DNA of 64,000 bases from Prado023 sp963736425 (GCA_963736425.1 CAVTOX010000027.1:10661-74660); one strand, 5' to 3'; shown: positions 43,085 to 53,066, numbered from the stretch's first letter. Numbers and translations: made by a program. Notes: generated from the sequence alone by a model not told the origin.

Positions 43085-44635
43085 ATGACCGCATCGGCTG
43101 ACCGCACGCCACTGGACATCGGCGACCTGACGGTCGACGAGATCCCTGGCGTGGCCCGGCGCGGACGGCCGATCGCCCTGCCGCCGGACGTCCTGGCACG
43201 GGTCGCTGCGGGGCGCCTGCACATCGAGGACCTGGCCGGCCGCCCCGAGCCGACCTACGGGGTCTCCACCGGGTTCGGGGCGCTGGCCACGGTGGCGATC
43301 GCCCCGGAGCGGCGTGCCGCGCTGCAGGTCAGCCTGACCCGCTCGCACGCGGCCGGCATCGGCAGCCTCGTGGAGCCGGCCACCGTGCGGGCGATGATGG
43401 CGCTGAGGCTGCACACCCTGAGCACCGGCCGCACGGGTGTCCGACCCGAGGTGGTCACCGCGCTGGCCGGCCTGCTCAACGCCGGCATGATCCCGGCCGT
43501 CCATGAGTTCGGGTCGCTGGGCTGCAGCGGTGACCTCTCGCCGTTGTCGCATGTGGCGATCGTCCTGCAGGGCGAGGGGCAGGTGGTCCGCCCCGATGGG
43601 ACGACCCGCCCCGCGGCGCAGGCCCTGGCCGAAGCCGGGCTCGCCCCGATCGTGCTGGCCGAGAAGGAGGGACTGGCCCTCATCAACGGCACCGACGGGA
43701 TGCTCGGGATGCTCGCCCTGGCCCTGGCCGACCTCGAGGCCCTCGTCCGGATCGCCGACATCACGACTGCCATGAGCGTGGAGGCCCTGCTGGGCACGGA
43801 CCGCGCGTACGCCGCCGACCTCGTGGCCATGCGCCCGCACCCGGGGCAGGCAGCCTCCGCGGCGAACCTGCGGCGCCTGCTGGCCGGCTCCCCGATCGTC
43901 GCCAGTCATCGCCACGACACCACCCACCTGGTCCAGGACGCGTACTCGATGCGCTGCGCACCCCAGGTGGCCGGCTCAGCACGCGACACGATGGCGCACG
44001 CACGCTCCGTCGCCGAGCGGGAGCTCGACTCCATCATCGACAACCCGGTCATCACGACCGATGGCCGGGTGGAGTCCAACGGCAACTTCCACGGCGCCCC
44101 GGTGGCCCACGTCCTGGACTTCCTGGCGATCCCCGTGGCCGATGTGGCCTCGATCAGCGAGCGGCGCACCGACCGCCTGCTGGACCGCTCGCGCAACCAG
44201 GGCTTGCCGGCGTTCCTGGCCCATGAGGTCGGGGTGGACTCCGGCTACATGATCGCCCAGTACACGTCCGCAGGGATCGTCTCCGAGCTCAAGCGGCTGG
44301 CGGTTCCGGCAAGCGTCGACTCGATCCCCAGCTCGGCCATGCAGGAGGACCACGTCTCGATGGGATGGGCAGCCGGCCGCAAGCTCACGGCCGCCGTGCG
44401 CGGGCTGCGCCAGGTCCTGGCCATCGAGCTCGTCGTCGCCGGGCGCGGCCTGGACCTGCGCGAGCCCCTGACCCCCGCGCCGGGCACCGGGGCCGCCCTG
44501 GCCTCCCTGCGCACCGTTGTCAAGGGGCCCGGACCCGACCGGATCGTCTCCGACGAGATCCATGCCGCGGACGCACTGCTCGCCTCCGGTGCACTGCTCG
44601 ACGCGGTCACCGCAGCGATCGGGATCCTGGACTGA
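43085..44635 (+). CDS. hutH: Histidine ammonia-lyase
   Basis: The 516-residue enzyme turns histidine into urocanate and ammonia, the first step of the Hut pathway. The self-made MIO cofactor comes from CSG in SLGCSGDLSPLSH, where many homologues have ASG. YGVSTGFG holds the catalytic Tyr; QDAYSMRCAPQVAG and SNGNFHGAP complete the site, and SSAMQEDHVSMG is conserved. It heads the hutHUIG operon, with hutU 20 bases on. No clear operator was recognised in the 63 bases before the gene. Confidence 0.95.
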   Translation: MTASADRTPLDIGDLTVDEIPGVARRGRPIALPPDVLARVAAGRLHIEDLAGRPEPTYGVSTGFGALATVAIAPERRAALQVSLTRSHAAGIGSLVEPATVRAMMALRLHTLSTGRTGVRPEVVTALAGLLNAGMIPAVHEFGSLGCSGDLSPLSHVAIVLQGEGQVVRPDGTTRPAAQALAEAGLAPIVLAEKEGLALINGTDGMLGMLALALADLEALVRIADITTAMSVEALLGTDRAYAADLVAMRPHPGQAASAANLRRLLAGSPIVASHRHDTTHLVQDAYSMRCAPQVAGSARDTMAHARSVAERELDSIIDNPVITTDGRVESNGNFHGAPVAHVLDFLAIPVADVASISERRTDRLLDRSRNQGLPAFLAHEVGVDSGYMIAQYTSAGIVSELKRLAVPASVDSIPSSAMQEDHVSMGWAAGRKLTAAVRGLRQVLAIELVVAGRGLDLREPLTPAPGTGAALASLRTVVKGPGPDRIVSDEIHAADALLASGALLDAVTAAIGILD

Positions 44636-44655
44636 CCACCGAGAAGGAGACGACC

Positions 44656-46332
44656 ATGGCACACGACCTCGGTACGCCGGTCCCCGTCCGCGCTGCCCGC
44701 GGCAGCTCGCTCACCGCCCTGGGCTGGCCGCAGGAGGCCGCACTGCGGATGCTGCAGAACAACCTCGACCCCGAGGTGGCCGAGCATCCCGATTCGTTGG
44801 TCGTCTACGGCGGCACCGGCCGGGCTGCTCGCGACTGGCCCAGCTTCCATGCGCTGGTCCGCACGCTGACGACCCTGCGCGACGACGAGACCATGCTGGT
44901 CCAGTCCGGGAAGCCCGTCGGGGTGATGCGGACCCACGAATGGGCCCCGCGCGTGCTGATCGCCAACTCCAACCTCGTCGGGGACTGGGCGACGTGGCCG
45001 GAGTTCCGCCGGCTCGAGGCGCTGGGCCTGACGATGTACGGCCAGATGACCGCCGGATCCTGGATCTACATCGGCACCCAGGGGATCGTGCAGGGCACCT
45101 ACGAGACGTTCGCGGCAGTGGCCGCCAAGCGCTTCGGGGGCACCCTGGCCGGCACGCTGACGCTCACAGCCGGGTGCGGGGGGATGGGCGGGGCCCAGCC
45201 GCTGGCCGTCACGATGAACGAGGGCGCGTGCCTGATCGTCGACGTGGACGCCACCCGGCTGGCCAGGCGGGTCGAGCACCGCTACCTCGACGAGTGGACC
45301 GACGACCTCGACCTGGCCATCGGTAAGGCGCTGGAAGCGAAGGCTGAGCGGCGCGGGCACAGCGTGGGCGTTGTCGGCAACGCCGCCGAGATCCTCCCCG
45401 AGCTGCTGCGCCGCGGGGTGGCCGTGGACATCGTCACCGACCAGACCTCCGCGCACGACCCGCTGGCCTACTGCCCGATCGGGGTGACGGTCGAGGCGTG
45501 GCATGACCTCGCGGCCGCCGACCCGGTGGCCTTCACGACGCGGGCGCGCGAGTCGATGGCTCGCCACGTCGAGGCGATGGTCGGGTTCATGGATGCCGGC
45601 GCCGAGGTGTTCGACTACGGCAACTCGATCCGCGGCGAGGCCGAGCTGGCCGGCTATGCCCGCGCCTTCGACTTCCCCGGGTTCGTCCCGGCCTACATCC
45701 GTCCGCTGTTCTGTGAGGGAAGGGGCCCGTTCCGCTGGGTCGCCCTCTCCGGGGACCCGGCCGACATCACCACCACGGACACCGCCGTGCTCAGGCTCTT
45801 CCCCGACAACGAGCCCCTGGAGCGCTGGATCCGTGCCGCGGGGCAGCGCATCGCCCACCAGGGCCTGCCGGCACGGATCTGCTGGCTCGGCCAGGGCGAG
45901 CGCGCGGAGGCCGGCCTGATGTTCAACGACCTGGTGGCCACCGGGGCTGTCAGCGCCCCGATCGTGATCGGCCGCGACCACCTCGACACCGGCTCGGTGG
46001 CCTCGCCCTACCGGGAGACCGAGGCGATGCTCGACGGCTCGGACGCCATCGCCGACTGGCCGCTGCTCAATGCCCTGGTGAACACCGCCTCCGGGGCCTC
46101 GTGGGTCTCCATCCACCACGGTGGCGGGGTGGGGATCGGTCGGTCGATCCACGCCGGCCAGGTATCGGTCGCCGACGGCACGCCGCTGGCCGCCCAGAAG
46201 CTCGAGCGGGTCCTCACCAACGACCCCGCCATGGGCGTGATCCGCCACGTGGACTCCGGGTACGACATCGCAGCCCGGGTGGCCGCCGAGAAGGGCCTGC
46301 GGATCCCGATGCAGGAGGACAGCGCCACGTGA
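44656..46332 (+). CDS. hutU: Urocanate hydratase
   Basis: The 558-residue NAD-dependent enzyme makes imidazolonepropionate from urocanate. Features are LRMLQNNLDPEVAEHPDSLV, YGGTGRAARDWPSFHALVRT, the NAD site AGCGGMGGAQPLAVTMN, the active-site stretch RPLFCEGRGPFRWVALSGDP and the C-terminal SIHHGGGVGIGRSIHAGQVS. GAAGGAG precedes the ATG at 44656. Its stop overlaps the hutI start by four bases (GTGA). It is full length for the family. Confidence 0.96.
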   Translation: MAHDLGTPVPVRAARGSSLTALGWPQEAALRMLQNNLDPEVAEHPDSLVVYGGTGRAARDWPSFHALVRTLTTLRDDETMLVQSGKPVGVMRTHEWAPRVLIANSNLVGDWATWPEFRRLEALGLTMYGQMTAGSWIYIGTQGIVQGTYETFAAVAAKRFGGTLAGTLTLTAGCGGMGGAQPLAVTMNEGACLIVDVDATRLARRVEHRYLDEWTDDLDLAIGKALEAKAERRGHSVGVVGNAAEILPELLRRGVAVDIVTDQTSAHDPLAYCPIGVTVEAWHDLAAADPVAFTTRARESMARHVEAMVGFMDAGAEVFDYGNSIRGEAELAGYARAFDFPGFVPAYIRPLFCEGRGPFRWVALSGDPADITTTDTAVLRLFPDNEPLERWIRAAGQRIAHQGLPARICWLGQGERAEAGLMFNDLVATGAVSAPIVIGRDHLDTGSVASPYRETEAMLDGSDAIADWPLLNALVNTASGASWVSIHHGGGVGIGRSIHAGQVSVADGTPLAAQKLERVLTNDPAMGVIRHVDSGYDIAARVAAEKGLRIPMQEDSAT

Positions 46333-47576
46333 CGACGACACTGCTCGACCGGATCGGCATGCTCGTCACGAACGATCCGCACGGCCGTGCCCCGAGCTCC
46401 GGGCGCGACCAGTGGGCACTGGGCATCCAGACGGAGGCGGCAGTCGTCCTCGAGGAGGATCGGATCGCCTGGATCGGACCAGCGCGCGGAGCGCCCGCGG
46501 CTGACGAACGCCACGACTGCGCCGGGGCTGCGGTGATCCCGGGCTTCGTGGACTCGCACGCGCACCTGGTCTTCGCCGGCGACCGGTCCGCTGAGTTCGC
46601 CGCCCGCATGGCCGGGCAGGCCTACTCCGCCGGGGGCATCCGCTCGACCGTCGCCGCGACACGGGCCGCAACCGACGAGCAGCTGCGCACCGGCGTCCAG
46701 GGCCTCGTCGACGAGCTCGTGCGCTCCGGGACGACCACGTTCGAGATCAAGTCCGGGTACGGCCTCACGGTCGACCAGGAGGCGCGGGCCTGCCGGATCG
46801 CCGCGGAGTTCACCGACGAGGTCACGTTCCTCGGGGCACACGTGGTGCCCGAGGAGTTCCGCGCCGACCGTGCGGGCTACCTCGACCTGATCACCGGGCC
46901 GATGCTCGCTGCGTGCGCCCCTCCGGCCCGATGGATCGACGTGTTCTGCGAGCGCGGCGCGTTCGATGCTGATGAGGCGCGTGCGGTCCTCGAAGCAGGC
47001 AGCCGCGCAGGGCTCGGCACCCGCGTGCACGCCAACCAGCTGGGCCCCGGCCCCGGTGTCGCGCTGGCCGTCGAGATGGGTGCGGCGTCAGCGGACCACT
47101 GCACGCACCTGACCGACACCGACATCGACGGTCTGGCCGGCTCGGGGACCGTCGCCACGCTCCTGCCCGGCGCCGAGTTCAGCACCCGTTCGCCCTACCC
47201 CGATGCCCGACGGTTGCTGGACGCAGGCGTGTCGGTCGCGCTGGCCACGGACTGCAACCCCGGGACCTCGTTCACCACCTCGATGCCGTGGTGCATCGCG
47301 ATGGCCGTCCGCGAGATGCGCATGACGGTCGCTGAGGCCCTGCAGGCTGCGACCCGGGGCGGTGCCCGCGCCCTGCGCCGCGACGAGCTCGGCCGGATCA
47401 CCGTCGGCGGGCCCGCGGACCTCGTGGTGCTCGCCGCCCCGAGCTACGTGCATCTGGCCTACCGTCCCGGAGTGGACCTGATCGCAGGGGTGTGGCGCGC
47501 CGGGCAGCGCGTGCGCACGGACGCCACCAGCGCCACAGGTCTGACCCCGGCCGAACGCGGGAGCATCCATGACTGA
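46329..47576 (+). CDS. hutI: Imidazolonepropionase
   Basis: The 415-residue amidohydrolase opens the imidazolone ring to give N-formimidoyl-glutamate. The metal site is made by DSHAHLVFAGDR (HxH), a His in VHANQLGPG, and Asp in ATDCNPGTSFTTSMP. FEIKSGYGLTVDQEARACRI and FLGAHVVPEEF are typical. The GTG at 46329 is coupled to hutU, and its own end overlaps hutG by eight bases. Confidence 0.95.
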   Translation: MTTTLLDRIGMLVTNDPHGRAPSSGRDQWALGIQTEAAVVLEEDRIAWIGPARGAPAADERHDCAGAAVIPGFVDSHAHLVFAGDRSAEFAARMAGQAYSAGGIRSTVAATRAATDEQLRTGVQGLVDELVRSGTTTFEIKSGYGLTVDQEARACRIAAEFTDEVTFLGAHVVPEEFRADRAGYLDLITGPMLAACAPPARWIDVFCERGAFDADEARAVLEAGSRAGLGTRVHANQLGPGPGVALAVEMGAASADHCTHLTDTDIDGLAGSGTVATLLPGAEFSTRSPYPDARRLLDAGVSVALATDCNPGTSFTTSMPWCIAMAVREMRMTVAEALQAATRGGARALRRDELGRITVGGPADLVVLAAPSYVHLAYRPGVDLIAGVWRAGQRVRTDATSATGLTPAERGSIHD

Positions 47577-48480
47577 CGACCCGAACTGGCCGCGCGCCTC
47601 GGCGTGGATCCAGGCGTGCACCGAGGAGCACGCCTGGCCGAGCGATCGCTCCCCGCGGCCGGTCCAGATGGCGCTGCTCGGGGTGCCGGCGCACGCCACC
47701 TCGATCTCGCCGTCCCACGCTGACACCACGCCTGCCGCCATTCGCTCCGCGCTGGCGCGTTACTCCACCCACGTCTCCTCGGCTGATCTGGACCTGTCCG
47801 AGCTGATGCTCGTCGACCTCGGGGACCAGACCGACCCGGACACCCCCGGTGGCGAGCGGGCGACGATCGAGGCCGTACGACTGTTCCCCCGGGCCCCGGT
47901 GCTTGCCCTGGGCGGGGACAACTCGATCACGTTCGCCGTGGCCCATGGCGCCCTCGCCGACGGCCTGATCACCCTCGATGCCCACCACGACCTGCGCGAC
48001 GGGCGCTCCAACGGATCTCCGGTGCGGCGGCTGGTGGACGCGGGCCTCGACGGCCGGCGCGTGGTGCAGATCGGGATCAGCGACTTCGCCAACTCCGCCT
48101 TCTACGCCGCACGCGCCCGGGAGCTCGGGATCACCGTGATCAGCCGCGACGAGCTCGAGCGCCGGCCGATGGCCGATGCGATGGCCGAGGCGCTGGAGAT
48201 CGCCGGGGCCGGTCCGACGGCGCGCATCCACGTGGATCTCGACGTCGACGTGTGCGACCGCGCCGTGGCCCCGGCGTGCCCCGCGTCCGTGCCCGGCGGG
48301 ATCAGCGCACGCGAGCTGCGCACAGCCGCACGCGCGGCAGGCACGGATCCACGAGTCGTCAGCCTCGACATCACCGAGGTGGACGCCAGCGCCGACGCTC
48401 CGGACGGCCGCACTGTCCGGCTGGCCGCCCTGTGCGTGCTGGAGATCGCCACCGGCGTTCTGCTCCGGGGGCGGAACTGA
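47569..48480 (+). CDS. hutG: Formimidoylglutamase-like ureohydrolase
   Basis: The 303-residue arginase-family enzyme most likely splits formimidoyl-glutamate to glutamate and formamide, ending the Hut pathway. Metal-site motifs are ITLDAHHDLRDG, RIHVDLDVDVCD and SLDITEVDAS. The first motif reads LGGDNSITF, where the usual His ligand of GGDHS is Asn. Some actinomycete relatives may share this, but the change should affect one of the two manganese ions. The protein is complete, with the ATG overlapping the end of hutI. Confidence 0.85.
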   Translation: MTDDPNWPRASAWIQACTEEHAWPSDRSPRPVQMALLGVPAHATSISPSHADTTPAAIRSALARYSTHVSSADLDLSELMLVDLGDQTDPDTPGGERATIEAVRLFPRAPVLALGGDNSITFAVAHGALADGLITLDAHHDLRDGRSNGSPVRRLVDAGLDGRRVVQIGISDFANSAFYAARARELGITVISRDELERRPMADAMAEALEIAGAGPTARIHVDLDVDVCDRAVAPACPASVPGGISARELRTAARAAGTDPRVVSLDITEVDASADAPDGRTVRLAALCVLEIATGVLLRGRN

Positions 48481-48494
48481 CCCGAGTCACGCCC

Positions 48495-49046
48495 TCACAT
48501 GACATCGCCGAGGGCGGCGATCACGTCGGCCTTGCGGGGGGCGCCCGTGGCGCGGGTGCGGATCCGTCCCGTGGCGTCCAGCACCAGCACCGTGGGGGTA
48601 CGGGTGACGTCCAGCTGGCGCACGAGGTCGAGGTGCGACTCGGCGTCGACCTCGATGTGGACCACGCCGGGCAGCATCGCGGCCACGTCACCGAGCACCA
48701 CCTTGGTGGAGCGGCATGGCGCACAGAAGGCCGAGGAGAACTGCAGGAGGGTGGCCTGCTCACCGAGGGGCTGGCCCAGATCGGCCGGTCCCAGGACATC
48801 GGAAGCGGGGATCACGGTGTGGTCGGCGACCTCGACGGGATGCCCGTCGACGATCAACGGCTCGGAGTCATCCGCGGCCGCCACGGCCGCCCCAGAGGCC
48901 CCTACGACCACCCCACCTGCCGACGGAGCCGGAACCGCCGGAATGACGGCCGCCACGGTCCGCATCCGGCCATCGGTGCGCTTGCGCCAGACCCCGAACA
49001 GGGTGGCAGCGACCAGCACGATCAGGAGCACATAGACGCCGGTCAT
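48495..49046 (-). CDS. Membrane-anchored thioredoxin-family protein
   Basis: The 183-residue protein has an N-terminal membrane helix (TGVYVLLIVLVAATLFGVW), a linker of about 70 residues rich in A, V and G, and a thioredoxin domain with the pair in FSSAFCAPCRSTKVVL. HIEVDAESHLDLVRQLDVTR and TPTVLVLDATGRI complete the fold. Relatives sit with sulfurtransferase and DUF4395 genes (ThiX-like). The ATG at 49046 is preferred to 49085 since the helix begins there. It is divergent from glnR and converges on hutG with only 14 bases between. Confidence 0.85.
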   Translation of the reverse strand: MTGVYVLLIVLVAATLFGVWRKRTDGRMRTVAAVIPAVPAPSAGGVVVGASGAAVAAADDSEPLIVDGHPVEVADHTVIPASDVLGPADLGQPLGEQATLLQFSSAFCAPCRSTKVVLGDVAAMLPGVVHIEVDAESHLDLVRQLDVTRTPTVLVLDATGRIRTRATGAPRKADVIAALGDVM

Positions 49047-49143
49047 GGCCGGTACAACACCTCCGGGGCCGGTGGGGATTCCCATACTGCCGTATCCTCA
49101 TGACCCAGGGATTGCCCACATCGCCACCGATCGGAGTCCGCCC

Positions 49144-49872
49144 ATGAGCAGGCTGCTGCTGATGACGGCCTCACTGGGCCCCTCCGGGGACGTGCTTCCG
49201 GCCCTGGGCCTGCTCGCCCACCACGTCCGTGTCCTGCCGGCCGAGGCCAGCGCGCTGCTCAACGCCCCGAAGTCCGACGCGCTGCTCATCGACGGCCGCC
49301 GGGACCTCGCCCACATCCGGGCCCTGACCCGCCTGATCCGCCAGACGGGCGTCGACTGCCCGGTCATCCTGATCACCACCGAGGGCGGGCTGGCTGCGGT
49401 CAACGCGGAATGGGGCATCGACGATGTCCTGCTCGATGCGGCCGGGCCGGCTGAGGTCGAGGCCCGCCTGCGCCTGGCCATCGGACGGATCGTCGTGGCC
49501 GACGAGGCTGACTCCGATGGCGAGATGCGTCTCGGCGATCTCGTGATCGACGAGAGCGCCTACAGCGCACGCATCCGGGGTCGCAGCCTGGACCTCACCT
49601 TCAAGGAGTTCGAGCTGCTCCGGTTCCTGGCCAGCCATGGCGGGCGCGTGTTCACCCGGGCGCAGCTGCTCCAGGAGGTCTGGGGCTACGACTACTTCGG
49701 CGGCACCCGCACCGTGGATGTCCACGTGCGCCGGCTGCGCGCCAAGCTGGGTGCCGAGCACGAGGGACTCATCGGCACGATCCGCAATGTGGGCTACCGG
49801 TTCGTCCCGCCGCGCCAGGACGAGGGCCTGGACGTCGCGACTGCCGCGACCCTGCGTGAACCCGTGCGGTGA
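49144..49872 (+). CDS. glnR: GlnR-type nitrogen regulator
   Basis: The 242-residue OmpR-family protein has an atypical receiver: ALLIDGRRDLAHIRALTRLI holds one Asp but lacks the normal acidic pocket, as in GlnR, which works without phosphorylation. The winged helix is standard (LDLTFKEFELLRFLASHGGR, VWGYDYFGGTRTVDVHVRRL). In actinomycetes GlnR controls ammonium uptake and glutamine synthetase. The position between the ThiX-like gene and mshD is as in Mycobacterium. The ATG at 49144 has GGAG seven bases upstream. Its stop lies directly before the mshD start. Confidence 0.88.
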   Translation: MSRLLLMTASLGPSGDVLPALGLLAHHVRVLPAEASALLNAPKSDALLIDGRRDLAHIRALTRLIRQTGVDCPVILITTEGGLAAVNAEWGIDDVLLDAAGPAEVEARLRLAIGRIVVADEADSDGEMRLGDLVIDESAYSARIRGRSLDLTFKEFELLRFLASHGGRVFTRAQLLQEVWGYDYFGGTRTVDVHVRRLRAKLGAEHEGLIGTIRNVGYRFVPPRQDEGLDVATAATLREPVR

Positions 49873-50863
49873 GTGCACCCAGACGCTCGCATCCGGGTCA
49901 CGTCGCACCTGACCGACCAGGAGATCCGCGCCGCGCTCGCGCTGGCTGATGAGTCCGCGCGCGTCGACGGCGCCTACCCCCTGAGTGAGCACGTCGTCCT
50001 GCACCTTCGTCATGGGGGCAGCGGCTCCCTGCACCTGCTGGCCGAGCAGCAGGACGCGCCGGGCCTGATCGGATACGCCCACCTCGACATCAGCGATGCG
50101 TCCGAGGGGCCGGCCGCCGAGCTGGCGGTGAGCCCCTCGGCCCGGCGCCAGGGCCTTGGCGGCATGCTGGTCGACGAGCTCGTGAACCAGGCTGAGCACC
50201 ATCCCGGGCGGTTGCGACTGTGGGCCCACGGCGCTGATACGGCCGCGAACGAGCTCGCCGCCGCGCACGGGTTCCACCGCGTGCGCCGGCTCTGGCAGCT
50301 CCGGCGCTCGCTGTTCGCGCCACTGGACCCCGTCGAGATGCCCCCCGGGATCACGCTGCGCTCGTTCGACGCTCACCGTGACATCGCCGAATGGCTGGCC
50401 CTGAACGCCGCCGCGTTCACCGACCTGCCCGATCAGGGCGACTGGACGCGCGCGGACCTCGAGCAGCGCATGGCTCAACCGTGGTTCGATCCCGACGGGT
50501 TCCTCCTTGCGGAGGCCACCGACGGGCGTGTGGTCGGGTTCCACTGGACCAAGGTGCACAGCCACGGCCATGGTCACCACCATCTCGACGATGCCACTCA
50601 CGGCCACGCCGACGATGGTCGCTCGGTTGCCGCCGGCGCACGCCCACGAACCGATCGGCGAGGTCTATGTCGTGGGCGTGGACCCGCTCATGCGTGGGCA
50701 GGGCCTGGGCCGCAGCCTGACCCTGGCGGGACTGCACCACCTGCGCCACCAGGGCCTGTCAGCGGCCCTCCTGTACGTCGATGCTGACAATGCGGCCGCC
50801 ATCTCCTTGTACCGGGCGCTGGGGTTCGCTCCCTGGGACAGCGACACGCTGTTCCGTCGATAG
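49873..50863 (+). CDS. mshD: Mycothiol synthase MshD, frameshifted
   Basis: Two GNAT domains in tandem acetylate the cysteinyl precursor in the last step of mycothiol synthesis. Domain 1 has AELAVSPSARRQGLGGMLVD; domain 2 has GEVYVVGVDPLMRGQGLGRS and ISLYRALGFAPWDSDTLFRR. The frame changes once between about 50600 and 50640, just after a His/Asp-rich stretch (HWTKVHSHGHGHHHLDDATH). Both acetyl-CoA loops survive, so the gene is probably whole in the cell. The GTG at 49873 directly follows glnR. Confidence 0.85.
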
Positions 50864-50896
50864 ACTCACTTGACACCGCAACGGGAGGAACCTGGC

Positions 50897-53059
50897 GTGT
50901 CCGACACCGCGACCCAACCGCACGTGGAGGAGCCGACGGCGCAGGCCGTCGAGGGTCTCGTCGCCACGGCCAGCACTCCGCCGGCGGAACAACTGCCCGC
51001 TGATCGTTTCGCCGACCGCGAGCTCTCCTGGCTGTCGTTCAACGAGCGGGTCCTCGAGCTCGCCGAGGACGAGTCCCTGCCCCTGCTCGAGCGGGCCAAG
51101 TTCCTGGCGATCTTCGCATCCAACCTCGACGAGTTCTTCATGGTCCGGGTTGCTGGGCTCAAGCGACGCATCGACGCCGGGATCGCCGTGCGGGCTGCCA
51201 GCGGGCTCATGCCGCGCGACCTGCTCGAGCTGATCCTGAGCCGGACACGCCTGCTGATGGACCGGCACGCGACCTGCTTCGGCGACTCCGTGCTCCCCGG
51301 CCTGCGAGCTGAGGGGATCCAACTCCTGCGCTACACCCAGGCCAGCGACGACGAGCGCGCCCTGCTCCAGCGGACGTTCGCCGAGAAGGTGTTCCCGGTG
51401 CTGACGCCCCTTGCGGTCGATCCAGCACACCCGTTCCCCTACATCTCCGGGCTGAGCCTCAACCTCGCCGTCGTCGTGCGCAACCCCAGCACCGGGACCG
51501 AGCTGTTCGCCCGCGTGAAGGTGCCGCAGAGCCTGCCGCGCTTCCTCCAGGTCGGCCCCGAGCGGTTCGTACCCCTCGAGGACGTCATCGCGGCGAACCT
51601 GTCGGACCTCTTCCCGGGGATGGACATCCTTCAGCAGCACTCCTTCCGGGTCACCCGGAACGAGGATCTCGAGGTCGAGGAGGACGACGCCGAGAGCCTG
51701 CTCAAGGCCCTCGAGCGCGAGCTCAACCGCCGCAAGTTCGGCCCACCCGTCCGGCTCGAGGTCGAGCGCTCGATCGACCCGTACGTGCTCGAGCTGCTGG
51801 TCCGCGAGCTGGGGATCTCCGAGGAGGAGGTCTTCTCGCTCCCCGGGCCGCTGGACCTCACCGGGCTCTGGACGATCGTCGGCCTGGACCGCGAGGACCT
51901 CAAGGAGGCCAAGTTCCTGCCCAAGACCTCCCCCCAGCTCACCGATGTCGAGACCGCTGCGCCCCCGGACGTCCTGGAGGCGATGCGCGACCACGACGTG
52001 CTGCTGCACCACCCCTACGACAGCTTCTCCACCAGCGTCCAGCGCTTCCTCGAGCAGGCGGCCGCGGACCCCAAGGTCCTGGCCATCAAGCAGACGCTGT
52101 ACCGCACGTCGGGGGACTCCCCGATCGTCGATGCCCTGATCGACGCGGCGCAGGCGGGCAAGCAGGTCCTGGCCCTGGTGGAGATCAAGGCCCGGTTCGA
52201 CGAGCGGGCCAACATCTCCTGGGCGCGCAAGCTGGAGCGTCAGGGCGTGCACGTCGTCTACGGGCTCGTGGGCCTCAAGACGCACTGCAAGCTCAGCATG
52301 GTGGTCCGCGACGACGGCGAGCGGCTGCGACGCTACGTGCACATCGGCACTGGCAACTACCACCCGAAGACCGCCCGACTCTACGAGGACCTGGGCCTGC
52401 TCACGGCCGACCCCGCCGTCGGCGAGGACGTCTCGAACGTGTTCAACGTGCTGTCCGGCTACTCGATGAACACCACCTACAACCGGCTGCTCGTGGCCCC
52501 GCACTCGATCCGGACCGGCCTGGTCGAGCGGATCGAGCGGGAGGTCACCCACCACCGGGCCGGCCGCCCGTCGCGGGTGCGATTCAAGTGCAACTCCATC
52601 GTCGACGAGGGCATCATCGACGCCCTGTACCGGGCCTCGCAGGCGGGGGTCCCGGTCGACATCTGGGTCCGTGGCATCTGCGCGGTGCGCCCGGGGGTGC
52701 CGGGCCTGAGCGACAACATCCGGGTGCACTCGGTGCTGGGTCGATTCCTCGAGCACAGCCGGGCCTACGAGTTCGCCAACGGTGGCGACACGGAGACCTG
52801 GATCGGCTCGGCGGACTTGATGCACCGCAACCTCGACAGGCGCGTCGAGGTCCTGGTCCGGCTCGGGGCCGAGCACTCCGCCCAGGTCTCCACGCTGATC
52901 GACATGGGCTTCGACCAGTCCACCAAGGCCTGGATCGGCCAGCCCGACGGAAGTTGGACGCCGCACGTCACGGACGCCGACGGTGAGCCGTGCCGCGACC
53001 TCCAGGAGCACCTGATCGAGGTCCGGGCCGCGCGACCCCGACGCACGCCCGCGGGCTGA
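50897..53059 (+). CDS. ppk: Polyphosphate kinase 1
   Basis: The 720-residue enzyme polymerises the gamma-phosphate of ATP into polyphosphate. It has all four PPK1 domains: DRELSWLSFNERVLELAED, FASNLDEFFMVRVAGLKRRI, HPYDSFSTSVQRFLEQAAAD and the phospho-His site VGLKTHCKLSMVVR with a second His in RYVHIGTGNYHPKTARLYED. The GTG at 50897 follows GGGAGGAA and was chosen over the longer frame. The nearby CHAD protein, MutT1-like enzyme and pst genes form a phosphate/polyphosphate neighbourhood. Confidence 0.96.
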   Translation: MSDTATQPHVEEPTAQAVEGLVATASTPPAEQLPADRFADRELSWLSFNERVLELAEDESLPLLERAKFLAIFASNLDEFFMVRVAGLKRRIDAGIAVRAASGLMPRDLLELILSRTRLLMDRHATCFGDSVLPGLRAEGIQLLRYTQASDDERALLQRTFAEKVFPVLTPLAVDPAHPFPYISGLSLNLAVVVRNPSTGTELFARVKVPQSLPRFLQVGPERFVPLEDVIAANLSDLFPGMDILQQHSFRVTRNEDLEVEEDDAESLLKALERELNRRKFGPPVRLEVERSIDPYVLELLVRELGISEEEVFSLPGPLDLTGLWTIVGLDREDLKEAKFLPKTSPQLTDVETAAPPDVLEAMRDHDVLLHHPYDSFSTSVQRFLEQAAADPKVLAIKQTLYRTSGDSPIVDALIDAAQAGKQVLALVEIKARFDERANISWARKLERQGVHVVYGLVGLKTHCKLSMVVRDDGERLRRYVHIGTGNYHPKTARLYEDLGLLTADPAVGEDVSNVFNVLSGYSMNTTYNRLLVAPHSIRTGLVERIEREVTHHRAGRPSRVRFKCNSIVDEGIIDALYRASQAGVPVDIWVRGICAVRPGVPGLSDNIRVHSVLGRFLEHSRAYEFANGGDTETWIGSADLMHRNLDRRVEVLVRLGAEHSAQVSTLIDMGFDQSTKAWIGQPDGSWTPHVTDADGEPCRDLQEHLIEVRAARPRRTPAG

Positions 53060-53066
53060 CATGAGT

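Noticed and set aside
41423..43927. 834-codon minus-strand frame across the NYN gene and DUF4395
   Set aside because: It joins unrelated sequence in a shadow frame; only the ATG at 41962 within it is used for DUF4395.
44245..46341. 698-codon minus-strand frame opposite hutH and hutU
   Set aside because: Antisense shadow of two well-supported enzymes.
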